In this document: piece after piece, positions 39,800 to 48,621 of the stretch
How the letters are laid out: each line of letters opens with the position of its first letter
Position numbering within the stretch: the first letter of the stretch is position 1
DNA from: Methanobrevibacter sp. UBA412
Lineage (GTDB): Archaea > Methanobacteriota > Methanobacteria > Methanobacteriales > Methanobacteriaceae
DNA length: 64,000 bases
Assembly: GCA_002495685.1 (NCBI GenBank)
Contig: DAGJ01000021.1
Coordinates: forward strand, 257,601 to 321,600
Direction of reading: 5' to 3'
The notes under the pieces: generated by a model
What the model was told of the DNA's origin: nothing
The model's database searches: none
The model's input: the letters and a program-made list of their open reading frames with translations, nothing else
Made by a program: the position numbers and the translations under genes

Positions 39800-39849
39800 T
39801 TAAATTAATATTTAAATTACTTAATAAGTTAATTATATTTGCCGAATAG

Positions 39850-39857
39850 TTTATATA
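39850..39857 (+). promoter_or_regulatory. TATA box for the 39981 gene
   Basis: TTTATATA after GAATAG; predicted start near 39880, giving a leader of about 100 bases to the ATG at 39981. The spacer otherwise is AT-rich without features. Confidence 0.45.
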
Positions 39858-39980
39858 ATAAAACTTTTATTATTTAATATTAGTTTGTAAAAAAACATTT
39901 TTTTAAAAGAATAATTTATAATGATTTTTAAAAAATTTTAATAATACAAAAATTAATAAATAAAAAAAGGTGAATTGAAC

Positions 39981-40313
39981 ATGCCTGGTGCTTTAAAAGA
40001 AACTGCAGAAAAAAAACTTAAATCTAGAATCCGAAAATTTAAAAAAGTAAATAAAAGTGATGAAGAAAAAGATAAATTTTTTGAACAATTAGGAGGATCT
40101 GTTGAAATATATTTACCATCTAAAAATCCTGAAGAAATATCTGATAGTATATTATTCTATACTACTGCTGATGGTAAAATCATTGAAGCAGAATATTCAT
40201 ATAATGAAGGCGATAACTTTGAAACTATTCCTTTAGATGGGAAAAATTTAGATATTGTTGTTGAAGCTTTCAGTTCTAATTTCCATTTAGAATTTCTAGA
40301 TGATGAATCTTAA
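39981..40313 (+). CDS. Small conserved-looking protein of unknown function
   Basis: 110 residues. The first 30 are strongly basic (KKLKSRIRKFKKVNKS), the remainder acidic and beta-rich (GGSVEIYLPS, DSILFYTTADGKIIEAEYSYNEGDNFE, FSSNFHLEFLDDES). No family recognised. GGTGA at 39968-39972 is 8 bases from the ATG at 39981; the in-frame TTG at 39975 is too close. It has its own TATA box and is followed by a 134-base spacer. The bipolar charge suggests nucleic-acid binding, which is only a guess. Confidence 0.65.
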   Translation: MPGALKETAEKKLKSRIRKFKKVNKSDEEKDKFFEQLGGSVEIYLPSKNPEEISDSILFYTTADGKIIEAEYSYNEGDNFETIPLDGKNLDIVVEAFSSNFHLEFLDDES

Positions 40314-40447
40314 ATTAGAAAATTATATCTATTTTTTAAATACTTTTTTTATTAATTTTATTTTAACCCTTTTTTTTAATTATGCTATTTTTTATTAAAA
40401 AAATTTAATAACTTTATAATATATTATATTATAAATAGTGAAAAATT

Positions 40448-41602
40448 ATGCTAGTTACTAGTTCTTTAGATGAAGTAAAAAAACGTGAATCCGCATTAAG
40501 AAATATTAGAAAAATAATTAATCAAGATACTAGGAAAAATTTATATGATTTTACTGGTTTATCTGGAGGTTTTCTTGCTACAGAAAATGATTTAAAACTT
40601 TTAGAAACTTATGTAGGTCCAGCTATTTTTGAAGAAAAATTACAGAAAGAAGGTATTAAACATTTAGGTGGGGAAAAAGTTTTTGCAGTAAATAGAACCA
40701 GTTCTGGAATTCTTGCAACAATATTAGCACTAGTTCCTGAAAAAGGTTTTGTTTTACATTTTTTAAAAGAACACCCTGCTCATCCAAGTATACCTAGATC
40801 ATGTAAAATAATGCATGCTAATTATTTAGAATACACAGACATTGATAAATTTCGTGTCCCTTATGATGTTAATTTAGTTATAATCACAGGTTCCACTATG
40901 GATCATCAAACTATTGATGAAAAAACTTTTAAAAAAGTTATAAATCTTGCACATAAAGAAAATATTCCAGTTTTAGTTGATGATGCTTCTGGAGCCCGTA
41001 TAAGAACAGCAATTTTTAATCAGAAAAAGGCAACTGAATTAGGTGCAGATTTAGTTGTAACAAGCACTGATAAATTAATGAAAGGTCCTCGGGGAGGTTT
41101 AATGGCAGGTAAAGAGGATTTAATAGATTTAGTTAAATCCAAAGCCACACAATTTGGTTTAGAAGCTCAACCTCCAAGTATTTTAGCTATGGTGAAAGGT
41201 TTAGAAGATTATAATCCTGAAAATTTAAGATTATCATTAAATAAGAAAACAGAATTATTTAATCAATTAAAACTTAAATATAATTCTTTCCAAGAAACAC
41301 CTACAGGGGTGATGGTTAAAGAAGGAGATATGTATAATGAATTAAATTGTGAAAATAAAGATTTATCCGCTAAAGATTTTAACTTCATCTGGTCAATGAT
41401 ATTACTTAAAAAAGAGGGAATAATAACAATACCTGCAGTAGGAATGCCTGGAGCTTCTGCAACTATCCGATTTGATATAGCTTCACCCGATAGTAATAAG
41501 TTAACAGTTGAAGAAATAATTAAAAAAATAAATTCATCAATTAATTCATTAAAAAATGTTATGAATAATACAGATAAATGTTATAATTTAATTTTTGAAT
41601 AA
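40448..41602 (+). CDS. PLP-dependent enzyme of the MJ0158 type (SelA-like)
   Basis: 384 residues. Fold type I PLP enzyme related to bacterial SelA. NRTSSGILATILAL is the cofactor phosphate loop, LVDDASGAR supplies the ring aspartate, and the Schiff-base lysine is probably K209 in TSTDKLMKGPRGG. The N-terminal region typical of true SelA is short. The M. jannaschii member MJ0158 was reported without selenium-transferase activity, so the substrate is open. The window shows no selenium genes. A single gene, convergent with birA with 38 bases between. Confidence 0.82.
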   Translation: MLVTSSLDEVKKRESALRNIRKIINQDTRKNLYDFTGLSGGFLATENDLKLLETYVGPAIFEEKLQKEGIKHLGGEKVFAVNRTSSGILATILALVPEKGFVLHFLKEHPAHPSIPRSCKIMHANYLEYTDIDKFRVPYDVNLVIITGSTMDHQTIDEKTFKKVINLAHKENIPVLVDDASGARIRTAIFNQKKATELGADLVVTSTDKLMKGPRGGLMAGKEDLIDLVKSKATQFGLEAQPPSILAMVKGLEDYNPENLRLSLNKKTELFNQLKLKYNSFQETPTGVMVKEGDMYNELNCENKDLSAKDFNFIWSMILLKKEGIITIPAVGMPGASATIRFDIASPDSNKLTVEEIIKKINSSINSLKNVMNNTDKCYNLIFE

Positions 41603-41640
41603 AAAAAGAAAAAAAGGGGAAAATTTTTAATTTAATTTTT

Positions 41641-42564
41641 TTAGTACACATTACCTTTATGACGTAATTCCCCTGCAAAAATTTTTTCAAGAGAACCATC
41701 ATTTTTTTCAATAATTAAACTACCTTCCCTATTAATTCCAATAGCATAACCTTCAATAATTTTTCCTAAAGGTTGACGAATAATTACTTCACTTCCAATA
41801 GTTTTAGATAAGTGTCTCCATTCATTTAAGATTTTTTCATAATCTTCTTCTTTGAAATAATTATAAAATTTTTCAAATTCTTCAAGGAAAATTCTGATAA
41901 TTTTTTTCTCTTTAATCTCACGGTTAGCTTCATCTTTTAAACTTGTAACATTATCTTTTAGTTCCTCTGGGAAATCATTCATAGTTAAATTTGTATCAAT
42001 TCCAATACCTACCACAACATAATCTAAATTATTAAATGAAGCTTTTGCTTCTGTAAGTATTCCAGATACTTTTTTATCCTTAATAAGTATATCATTTGGC
42101 CATTTAATTTGAGCATTAACTCCAATAGTTCTTAAAGTTTTACAAACAGCAACTCCAGTAGCAAGAGTAATTAGTGAAGCATGAGTTGGGGGAACATTTG
42201 GTCTAATTAATATACTTAACCAAGAACCTCCTTTTGGAGATTTCCAAGCTTTACCTGATCTTCCTCTAGCTTTAGTTTGGGTATCTGCAATTATAACTAC
42301 ACCTTCTTCTTCGTCTGATTCTCCAAAGAATTTAGCTATATTGTTTGTAGATTTTACTTCATCATAAAAGTATATGTTTTTACCAATATAATCAGTTTTT
42401 AAGTTTTCTTTAATTTTTTTGGCAGTGTTTTCACTGCTTTCTTGTGAACCTAATTCTTTAAGAAAATCAATGATTTCAGATTCATCTAGTGCTAAAACTT
42501 CATCAGCATCTTTATCTGAAATTTTATTTTTCTTTTTAAGCAAATCTATCATTTCTTGTTTCAT
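41641..42564 (-). CDS. birA: Biotin-protein ligase
   Basis: 307 residues. Attaches biotin to its acceptor, here presumably the pyruvate carboxylase B subunit. The catalytic domain has KSTNNIAKFF, the biotinyl-AMP loop KARGRSGKAWKSPKGGSW and IKWPNDILIKDKKVSGIL (read in part), VVGIGIDTNL, and a C-terminal SH3-like domain with GEL near the end. The N-terminal about 55 residues are helical with an UBA-like segment (KNKISDKDADEVLALDES) instead of a standard HTH. It lies 31 bases downstream of pycA on the same strand, the arrangement known from Methanothermobacter. Confidence 0.9.
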   Translation of the reverse strand: MKQEMIDLLKKKNKISDKDADEVLALDESEIIDFLKELGSQESSENTAKKIKENLKTDYIGKNIYFYDEVKSTNNIAKFFGESDEEEGVVIIADTQTKARGRSGKAWKSPKGGSWLSILIRPNVPPTHASLITLATGVAVCKTLRTIGVNAQIKWPNDILIKDKKVSGILTEAKASFNNLDYVVVGIGIDTNLTMNDFPEELKDNVTSLKDEANREIKEKKIIRIFLEEFEKFYNYFKEEDYEKILNEWRHLSKTIGSEVIIRQPLGKIIEGYAIGINREGSLIIEKNDGSLEKIFAGELRHKGNVY

Positions 42565-42595
42565 CTGAAATTCCTCATTTTAAAAATATTTTCTC

Positions 42596-44098
42596 TTAAT
42601 TTCTCTTTTTATTTTGTAAAGCTTGTGCATTTGTTAAGTAAGAACCAACTCCTGCACTAATTGCAGCTATTTTCTTTCCTGGCATGAAAGTAGCTTTTAA
42701 ACGGTTCACGTTTTCTCTATCTTCTTCAATTACTTTCTTCATTTCTTCTTCAATTCCCTTTTTATGGTCATCAATGAAATGAGTGTTAAGTTCTCCTTTT
42801 AAGAAGTAAGGATTTCTAATAATTGCTTTATGGAATGGAATTGTGGTTTTTACTCCTAATATTATGTATTCGCTCAATGCTCTTTTCATTCTATCTATTG
42901 CATCTTGACGAGTACTTCCATTTGTAACTAATTTACTTATCATACTATCATAAAATGTAGGAATAGTATAATTCATATAAACTCCACTGTCTAATCTTAC
43001 TCCTGGGCCTCCAGGTGATCTATATCCTGTAATTTTTCCAGGATTTGGTGCAAAATCAGATAATGGATCTTCTGCATTTATACGGCATTCGATTGCATGT
43101 CCTGTTACTTTTATATCTTTTTGTTCTAAGTTTAGTTCTTCCCCTGCAGCTATTTTTATTTGTTCTTTTACAAGGTCAATATTAGTTACTATTTCAGTTA
43201 TAGGGTGTTCTACTTGAATACGAGTATTCATTTCTAAGAAATAATAGTTACCATTATCATACATAAATTCTATTGTTCCAGCACCAGTATAATTAATGGA
43301 TGATGCTGCTTTAACTGCACTTTCACCCATTTGTGCACGTAATTCTTCTGTCATTATTGGAGAAGGTGCTTCTTCTAATAATTTTTGATGTCTTCGTTGA
43401 ATACTACATTCTCGATCTGCGGCATGAATTACATTACCATAATTATCTCCAAGAACTTGGAATTCTATATGTCTAGGTTTTTCTAAGTATTTTTCTATAA
43501 ATACAGTGCTGTCTCCAAAATTGGCTGCAGCTACAGATTGAGTGGATTCGATAGCACGTTGTAATTCATCTTCACTATAAACAGCTCGCATACCAATTCC
43601 ACCACCACCTGCAGATGCTTTAATAATTACTGGATATCCAATGTTTTTTGCAATTTCTTTTGCTTCATTTATATCTGTTAATCCTTCTTGGGTTCCTTCA
43701 ATTACAGGTATTCCTGCTTTACGCATTATTTGTTTACTTGTAATTTTATCCCCCATTTGACGTATTACATCTCCTGTAGGTCCTACAAGGGTGATTCCAT
43801 TCTTTTCACATTCTTCTCCTAGTTTAGGATTCTCTGCAAGAAATCCATAACCTGGGTGAATTGCTTCTGCACCAGATTCAACTGCTGCATTAATAATTTT
43901 ATCTATATTTAAATAACTTTGTAAAGGACTAGGATTACCTAGTGGGTATCTTTCATCTGCATAGTTAGTGTATAAAGATGTTTTATCTGCATCAGAATAG
44001 ACTGCAACACTTTTAACATCTAATTCACGGCATGCTCGCATGATTCTGATAGCTATTTCTCCTCTGTTAGCTATTAATATCTTGTCAAACAATTTCAT
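42596..44098 (-). CDS. pycA: Pyruvate carboxylase subunit A (biotin carboxylase)
   Basis: 500 residues. ATP-grasp biotin carboxylase that charges the biotin of subunit B, making oxaloacetate from pyruvate for the incomplete TCA route. [21 protein letters not shown] (read in part) opens the protein; [15 protein letters not shown] is the ATP loop, [32 protein letters not shown] and [14 protein letters not shown] complete the active site. A C-terminal extension of about 50 residues after the usual core end is charged then hydrophobic. Co-transcribed with birA. The B subunit is not in this window. Confidence 0.93.
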   Translation of the reverse strand: MKLFDKILIANRGEIAIRIMRACRELDVKSVAVYSDADKTSLYTNYADERYPLGNPSPLQSYLNIDKIINAAVESGAEAIHPGYGFLAENPKLGEECEKNGITLVGPTGDVIRQMGDKITSKQIMRKAGIPVIEGTQEGLTDINEAKEIAKNIGYPVIIKASAGGGGIGMRAVYSEDELQRAIESTQSVAAANFGDSTVFIEKYLEKPRHIEFQVLGDNYGNVIHAADRECSIQRRHQKLLEEAPSPIMTEELRAQMGESAVKAASSINYTGAGTIEFMYDNGNYYFLEMNTRIQVEHPITEIVTNIDLVKEQIKIAAGEELNLEQKDIKVTGHAIECRINAEDPLSDFAPNPGKITGYRSPGGPGVRLDSGVYMNYTIPTFYDSMISKLVTNGSTRQDAIDRMKRALSEYIILGVKTTIPFHKAIIRNPYFLKGELNTHFIDDHKKGIEEEMKKVIEEDRENVNRLKATFMPGKKIAAISAGVGSYLTNAQALQNKKRN

Positions 44099-44240
44099 AA
44101 CCTCTTTTTGTAAAGTAATAATTATTAAATTTATTCAATAATTAAATATTTATTATAATATATTATTATATAATTAAATTATCTTTATTATATTTTTTTA
44201 GATAACAAATATTTAGTACCACTATTAAGGTTTTATTATT

Positions 44241-44918
44241 ATGATAAAAATTAAAAAGAAAAAACAATTAGAAATGATACTTCAAAAAATACCTTCTCAT
44301 CCAAATCCTAAAGTTAACTTAGAACAATATACAACACCTTCTTATATTGCAAGTGATTTATTATGGAATGCATATTCAATTGGTGATATTGAGGGTAGAA
44401 ATATTATAGATTTGGGGTGTGGAACTGGAATATTTGCTATAGGTTCAAGTTTGCTTGGGGCTTGCAAATCTTTAGGTTTAGATATAGATAATGATTCAAT
44501 TGGTACGGCTTTAAAAACATCAAATAATTTAAATCTTAAGAATGTAAATTTTGATGTTTTAAATGTTCTACAATCTAATGATTTAATAAATATTGTAAAA
44601 ACTTATAATTTAAGTTATGATAATAATTTTAAGGTTGAAACTCTATTCCAGAATCCTCCTTTTGGTTCTCAAGAAAAGGTAAAAAAAGGTAAAGATAAAA
44701 AATTTATTGATGTTGCAATGAATTCAGCAGAGGTGATATATTCTTTTCACATGTTATCTACTGAAAAATTTGTGTGTGAATATTTTGAAAGTAAAGGTGG
44801 TGTTGTGTCTCATAAATTTAGGTATCATTTTCCTTTACCTAAAGTTTATAGTTTTCATAAAAAAGAAACTTATAATGTTGATGTGATTGTTTTAAGAGTT
44901 GAAAATTTTTCAATTTAA
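44241..44918 (+). CDS. METTL5-like RNA N6-adenine methyltransferase
   Basis: 225 residues. N-terminal LEQYTTPSYIASDLLWNAY, the SAM loop IIDLGCGTGIFAIGSSLLGA, then acidic LDIDNDS and the catalytic NPPF in TLFQNPPFGSQ. These match archaeal relatives of METTL5, the 18S rRNA m6A enzyme; the archaeal target is likely rRNA, by family analogy. Conserved C-terminal FPLPKVYSFHKKE also fits. AAGG upstream of the ATG; divergent from pycA over a 142-base AT-rich spacer. Confidence 0.85.
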   Translation: MIKIKKKKQLEMILQKIPSHPNPKVNLEQYTTPSYIASDLLWNAYSIGDIEGRNIIDLGCGTGIFAIGSSLLGACKSLGLDIDNDSIGTALKTSNNLNLKNVNFDVLNVLQSNDLINIVKTYNLSYDNNFKVETLFQNPPFGSQEKVKKGKDKKFIDVAMNSAEVIYSFHMLSTEKFVCEYFESKGGVVSHKFRYHFPLPKVYSFHKKETYNVDVIVLRVENFSI

Positions 44919-45102
44919 TTTTTTCATTATTATTTTTTTTCTTTTTCAATTTAATTTCTGATTTATTTTTTATTTCTTGTTTTATGTGTTATTTGTTCTC
45001 TTTTTCTATTAAAAGAAGTAAAGTATATATACTATATTAAACTAATATAATTATAATCTATATATTATATATTTAAATAAATTTGTTATAGTAGATCTAT
45101 AA

Positions 45103-45125
45103 AATACTCTAACTTTTAGAGTATT
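45103..45125. repeat. 9-bp hairpin upstream of the SPOUT gene promoter
   Basis: AATACTCTA (45103-45111) pairs with TAGAGTATT (45117-45125), loop ACTTT. It lies 54 bases upstream of the TATA box of the next gene in a 291-base spacer otherwise AT-rich. It could be an operator or mark the end of an unseen transcript. Confidence 0.45.
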
Positions 45126-45178
45126 GGAACTTAACTTAATATTTTCCTAGTTGATATTATAAAAATTTTAGGGTAATA

Positions 45179-45186
45179 TTTATATA
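45179..45186 (+). promoter_or_regulatory. TATA box of the SPOUT gene (leaderless)
   Basis: TTTATATA centred 27 bases before the ATG at 45210, with no ribosome-binding site between, so a leaderless transcript is expected. Confidence 0.6.
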
Positions 45187-45209
45187 TAGATTTGAATAAA
45201 TAATTATTA

Positions 45210-46034
45210 ATGCAGAAACGAAATTTATCAATCTTTATACCAAATTCATTCTTGTCTGAGACAACTGACTTAAAATTTAAGACTAGTAAAGTTGGAATTT
45301 TAGGAAGATTATTAGCTGTATATAGAGCTAATCAAGTTGTAATTTACAATGATATGTCTCATGGAGATGAAAATAACTTCAAAGATGGGGATTTCATTGC
45401 TGAAGTACTTTCTTTCATGGATACACCTCAATATTTAAGAAAACAGGCGTTTCCAATAAAGTCAGAATTGAAGCATGTTGGAATACTACCTCCTTTAAGA
45501 GCTCCACACCATCCTAATAATGTAGAACCTGAATTAGGTGATTACAGACAAGGATTTACTGTGAAGCGTAATAGAAAAGGAACATTTGTTGATATAGGTA
45601 TGGATAAATTAGCATTCTGCAGAGAGCAACTTACAGTAAAAAAAGTTTTCAGCTTTAAAATTACAAAGTTAGCTAAAGAGGTAATAGTCACACCTGATGA
45701 ACCAGATGACATTTACTGGGGTTATAAGACATTATCTACTCATAAAAGTCTTAAAAATAGCTTGAAATTAGTTAAACCCGATCTTGTTGTTTTAACTACA
45801 AGATATGCAGATACAATAGATTCTATTTTTAATGAATTAGAATATAAGGTAAAGGAATCTGATAATATAGCAATATTATTTGGAGGACCTTACTCTTCAA
45901 TTGAAGAAAATGTTGAAAGTTCTAATTGGGATGTTGTGAAAGTAAATACAATACCTAATCAAGGAACTGAAACCGTCCGAACTGAAGAAGCTGTATCAGC
46001 TACATTATCTATATTCAATTTAATGATGGACTAA
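45210..46034 (+). CDS. SPOUT-class RNA methyltransferase-like protein (COG2106)
   Basis: 274 residues. It begins LSIFIPNSFLSETTDLK and has an inserted OB-like segment (about 85-165; PHHPNNVEPELGDYRQGF, RNRKGTFVDIG) within a knotted SPOUT fold, the C-terminal part of which carries LFGGPYSSIEEN and NTIPNQGTETVRTEEAVSATL, the SAM-binding knot. This matches the archaeal COG2106 family related to human SPOUT1/C9orf114, often found right before rpl3. The methylation target is unknown. The stop codon falls inside a GGAA-capped hairpin. Confidence 0.85.
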   Translation: MQKRNLSIFIPNSFLSETTDLKFKTSKVGILGRLLAVYRANQVVIYNDMSHGDENNFKDGDFIAEVLSFMDTPQYLRKQAFPIKSELKHVGILPPLRAPHHPNNVEPELGDYRQGFTVKRNRKGTFVDIGMDKLAFCREQLTVKKVFSFKITKLAKEVIVTPDEPDDIYWGYKTLSTHKSLKNSLKLVKPDLVVLTTRYADTIDSIFNELEYKVKESDNIAILFGGPYSSIEENVESSNWDVVKVNTIPNQGTETVRTEEAVSATLSIFNLMMD

Positions 46035-46050
46035 TAAGGAATTATTAGTC
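46029..46050 (+). terminator. 9-bp hairpin with GGAA loop at the SPOUT gene stop
   Basis: GACTAATAA (46029-46037, holding the TAA stop) pairs perfectly with TTATTAGTC (46042-46050); the loop GGAA is a stable GNRA tetraloop. A second stem, TGCAGGTTAA with TTAACTTGCA (46055-46077), follows five bases later. No long T-run, so this may be a processing or regulatory structure rather than a terminator. Confidence 0.45.
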
Positions 46051-46514
46051 TATTTGCAGGTTAAAACTTAACTTGCATATTGTGTATCAAAAAATTAGAT
46101 TATTAATAACAATTATTTTTCCAGTTATTGATAAAAAGCTCATGCTAGATTTATTAGTCAGAGCTATCAACTATTAAATTTACTCCTAAATAGGGGTATG
46201 AAAATTTTAGTTGTAAAGAAAAATATTCATGTTTATCTAACTTTAGATTAAATTAAAAGAATAATAAAGTTCTATTTCTAATCTTTAAAGTTATTTATTT
46301 AAATTTAAAAAATAAAAGACATTTAATTAAAGAATTTGTATTATTATACTATTTAGATACTCTTTAATATGAAATGATTAAAAAAATGATTTAAAATACG
46401 TATTTTAAATTAAAATAAAAAGATAAAGAATAAACCAATAATTAATAGGTTACAATTATTAAAACTAATTAATTACGGGAAATAAAAATATAAAATAAAG
46501 GAGGAAAAGATTAA
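46035..46514 (+). promoter_or_regulatory. Hairpin-rich leader of the ribosomal superoperon
   Basis: 480 bases with no ORF. It contains a chain of stem-loops in the first 190 bases: 46029-46050 (9 bp, GGAA loop), 46055-46077 (10 bp with one G-U), TTAATAAC/GTTATTGA (about 46104-46136), AGCTC/GAGCT (about 46138-46166) and ACTCCT/AGGGGT (about 46182-46197). Farther on is a 22-bp palindrome (46389-46410). A strong AAAGGAGGAAAAG ribosome-binding site precedes uL3. Either a small structured RNA, the 3' region of the SPOUT transcript, or an attenuator-like leader. Confidence 0.5.
46389..46410. promoter_or_regulatory. 22-bp perfect palindrome upstream of uL3
   Basis: The half-site ATTTAAAATAC at 46389-46399 is followed by its exact complement, so the 22 bases are fully symmetric around CG at 46399-46400. 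It lies about 105 bases ahead of the uL3 ATG and contains TTTAAAATA, a TATA-like element readable in both directions. It may be the core promoter, an operator, or both. Confidence 0.5.
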
Positions 46515-47525
46515 ATGGTAAGACATCACCAACCAAGAAAAGGTTCAGTTGCATACAGCCCTAGAAAAAGAGCTGCTAAAGAAACACCTAGAATCAAATC
46601 TTGGCCAAGTTATGAAGAACCAAAACTTTTAGGTCTTGCTGGTTATAAAGTGGGTATGACACATGCAATGTGTGTAGATGCTGATAAAAACTCTCCTACT
46701 TATAATATGGAAGTTTTCACACCAGTAACTGTTTTGGAAGTACCGCCTGTTGTTATAATGGGTATTAGATCATATGAAAAAACTACTCGTGGTTTAAGAG
46801 CTATCACCGAGGTTATTGCAGATAATTTAGATGAAGAACTCTCCCGGAAGATTACTCTTCCTAAAGAATATAATCAATCTGAAGCTATTGCAAAAATACA
46901 AGATGCCTTAGAATATACTGATGATATTAAACTTTTAGTACATACAAATCCTAAAGTAACCAGTGTTCCTAAAAAGAAACCTGAAATTTTTGAATGTGCT
47001 ATAGGAGGAACTTCTTCAGAAGAAAAATTAAATGCTGCTTTAGAATTATTAGGTAATGAAGTTAAAGCAAGCGATGTATTTTCTGAAGGACAATATGTAG
47101 ATTCTATCGCTACCACCAAAGGAAAAGGATTCCAAGGTGTAATTAAAAGATGGAATATTAGAATCCAATATGGTAAAGCTGCTAGAAGTGGTAAGAAAAG
47201 ACATGTAGGTTCTATTGGTCCATGGACACCTAGAAGAACTATGTGGACAGTTGCTCAAGCTGGTCAAACTGGATACCATAAGAGAACTGAATTTAACAAA
47301 AAGATTTTAAAGATTGCAGATGCATCTCAAGTAGATGAAATTAATCCTGATGGAGGATTTATAAAATATGGTCTTGTTAAAAATGATTATATTTTAGTAA
47401 AAGGTTCTGTACCTGGTCCATCTAAAAGATTAATTATCTTAAGAAAAGCTATGCGTCCTAAAAAATCTGATGCTAATGCACCACAAATTAATTATATTAG
47501 TACTCGTTCTAAACAAGGAGCTTAA
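46515..47525 (+). CDS. rpl3: 50S ribosomal protein uL3
   Basis: 336 residues, archaeal length. It starts HHQPRKGSVAYSPRKRAAKE and has GYKVGMTHAM and the central RWNIRIQYGKAARSGKKRH region that reaches the peptidyl-transferase centre. First gene of the S10/spc-type superoperon running to about 58885; two bases separate it from uL4. The ribosome-binding site at 46498-46507 is one of the strongest in the window. Confidence 0.96.
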   Translation: MVRHHQPRKGSVAYSPRKRAAKETPRIKSWPSYEEPKLLGLAGYKVGMTHAMCVDADKNSPTYNMEVFTPVTVLEVPPVVIMGIRSYEKTTRGLRAITEVIADNLDEELSRKITLPKEYNQSEAIAKIQDALEYTDDIKLLVHTNPKVTSVPKKKPEIFECAIGGTSSEEKLNAALELLGNEVKASDVFSEGQYVDSIATTKGKGFQGVIKRWNIRIQYGKAARSGKKRHVGSIGPWTPRRTMWTVAQAGQTGYHKRTEFNKKILKIADASQVDEINPDGGFIKYGLVKNDYILVKGSVPGPSKRLIILRKAMRPKKSDANAPQINYISTRSKQGA

Positions 47526-47527
47526 TC

Positions 47528-48292
47528 ATGAAGGTTAATACTTATAATCTAAAAGGGGAAGTTGATGGAAATATTGAACTTCCAGCTATTTTTGATGAAG
47601 AATATAGACCAGACCTTATAAAAAGAGCTGTAATTTCTGCACAAACTGCTAGAGTACAACCTTGGGGAAACGATCCTATGGCTGGTAAAAGAACTACAGC
47701 TACTTCTTGGGGTTCAGGAAGAGGTGCAGCTATGGTACCTAGAATAAAAAATGGTTCTAAAACTGCTTTTATTCCTTTAGCTGTCGGTGGTCGTCAAGCT
47801 CACCCAGTACGAGCTGAAAAAAATCATCATGAAAAAATCAATACTAAAGAAAGAAGATTCGCTATTAGATCTGCAGTTGCTGCAACTACTAATGAAGAAT
47901 TAGTTTCTGGTAGAGGTCATAGAATTGATAATGTACCTCAAGTACCTTTAGTTGTTGATGATGAATTAGCTTCAATCAAAAAAACAAGTGAAACTCGTGA
48001 AATATTCAAAAAATTAGGAATATTTGATGATATCACAAAAGCTAAAAATAGTAGAAAAGTGAAAGCTGGTAGAGGTAAACTTAGAGGTAGAAAATACCGT
48101 AATGCTAAGGGACCTCTAATAGTTGTTGATGAGGATAAAGGTATCAGTTTAGGTGCACGTAACCATGCTGGTGTCGATATTGTATCTGTTAAAAATTTAA
48201 ATGCTGAATTATTAGCACCAGGTACTCATCCAGGTAGATTAACTGTTTTCACTAAATCCGCAGTTGAAAAATTAGGAGGATTATTCCAATAA
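47528..48292 (+). CDS. rpl4: 50S ribosomal protein uL4
   Basis: 254 residues. PAIFDEEYRPDLIKRAV at the N-terminus, the extended loop GSGRGAAMVPRIKNGSKT that lines the exit tunnel, and GRKYRNAKGPLIVV near the C-terminus. Archaeal/eukaryotic type. Two bases after uL3. A 14-bp palindrome, ATCCAATATTGGAT at 48295-48308, sits in the gap to uL23. Confidence 0.96.
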   Translation: MKVNTYNLKGEVDGNIELPAIFDEEYRPDLIKRAVISAQTARVQPWGNDPMAGKRTTATSWGSGRGAAMVPRIKNGSKTAFIPLAVGGRQAHPVRAEKNHHEKINTKERRFAIRSAVAATTNEELVSGRGHRIDNVPQVPLVVDDELASIKKTSETREIFKKLGIFDDITKAKNSRKVKAGRGKLRGRKYRNAKGPLIVVDEDKGISLGARNHAGVDIVSVKNLNAELLAPGTHPGRLTVFTKSAVEKLGGLFQ

Positions 48293-48347
48293 ATATCCAA
48301 TATTGGATGTTTAAAATGGAATGATTATAAAGTGAAGGTGGATAATT

Positions 48348-48608
48348 ATGGATCCTTACGCAATTATAGTTAAACCTCATGTAACTGAGAAAACTATGAA
48401 CTTAATAGATCAAAATAATGAATTAACTTTTGTTGTTAATAGAGAATCTAACAAAAATTCTATAAAACGTGCTATTGAACAATTATATGATGTTAAAGTT
48501 GAAAAAGTTAACACTCATATTAGCTCAAAAGGTATTAAACTTGCATATATTAAGTTAACAGAAGAAGAAGATGCAGAAGATATTGCTGTTAAAATGGGAG
48601 TATTCTAA
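48348..48608 (+). CDS. rpl23: 50S ribosomal protein uL23
   Basis: 86 residues, usual archaeal size. IIVKPHVTEKTMNLID and ENELTFVV-like NNELTFVVNRESNKN are diagnostic; the C-terminus KLAYIKLTEEEDAEDIAVKMGVF is typical. At the tunnel exit it binds SRP and the Sec channel. GAAGGTGGAT before the ATG. Confidence 0.95.
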   Translation: MDPYAIIVKPHVTEKTMNLIDQNNELTFVVNRESNKNSIKRAIEQLYDVKVEKVNTHISSKGIKLAYIKLTEEEDAEDIAVKMGVF

Positions 48609-48621
48609 GGAGGAATGAAAT

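Noticed and set aside
48295..48308. 14-bp palindrome between uL4 and uL23 as an operator
   Set aside because: Inside a co-transcribed operon with no TATA box next to it; short AT-rich palindromes of this size are expected by chance.
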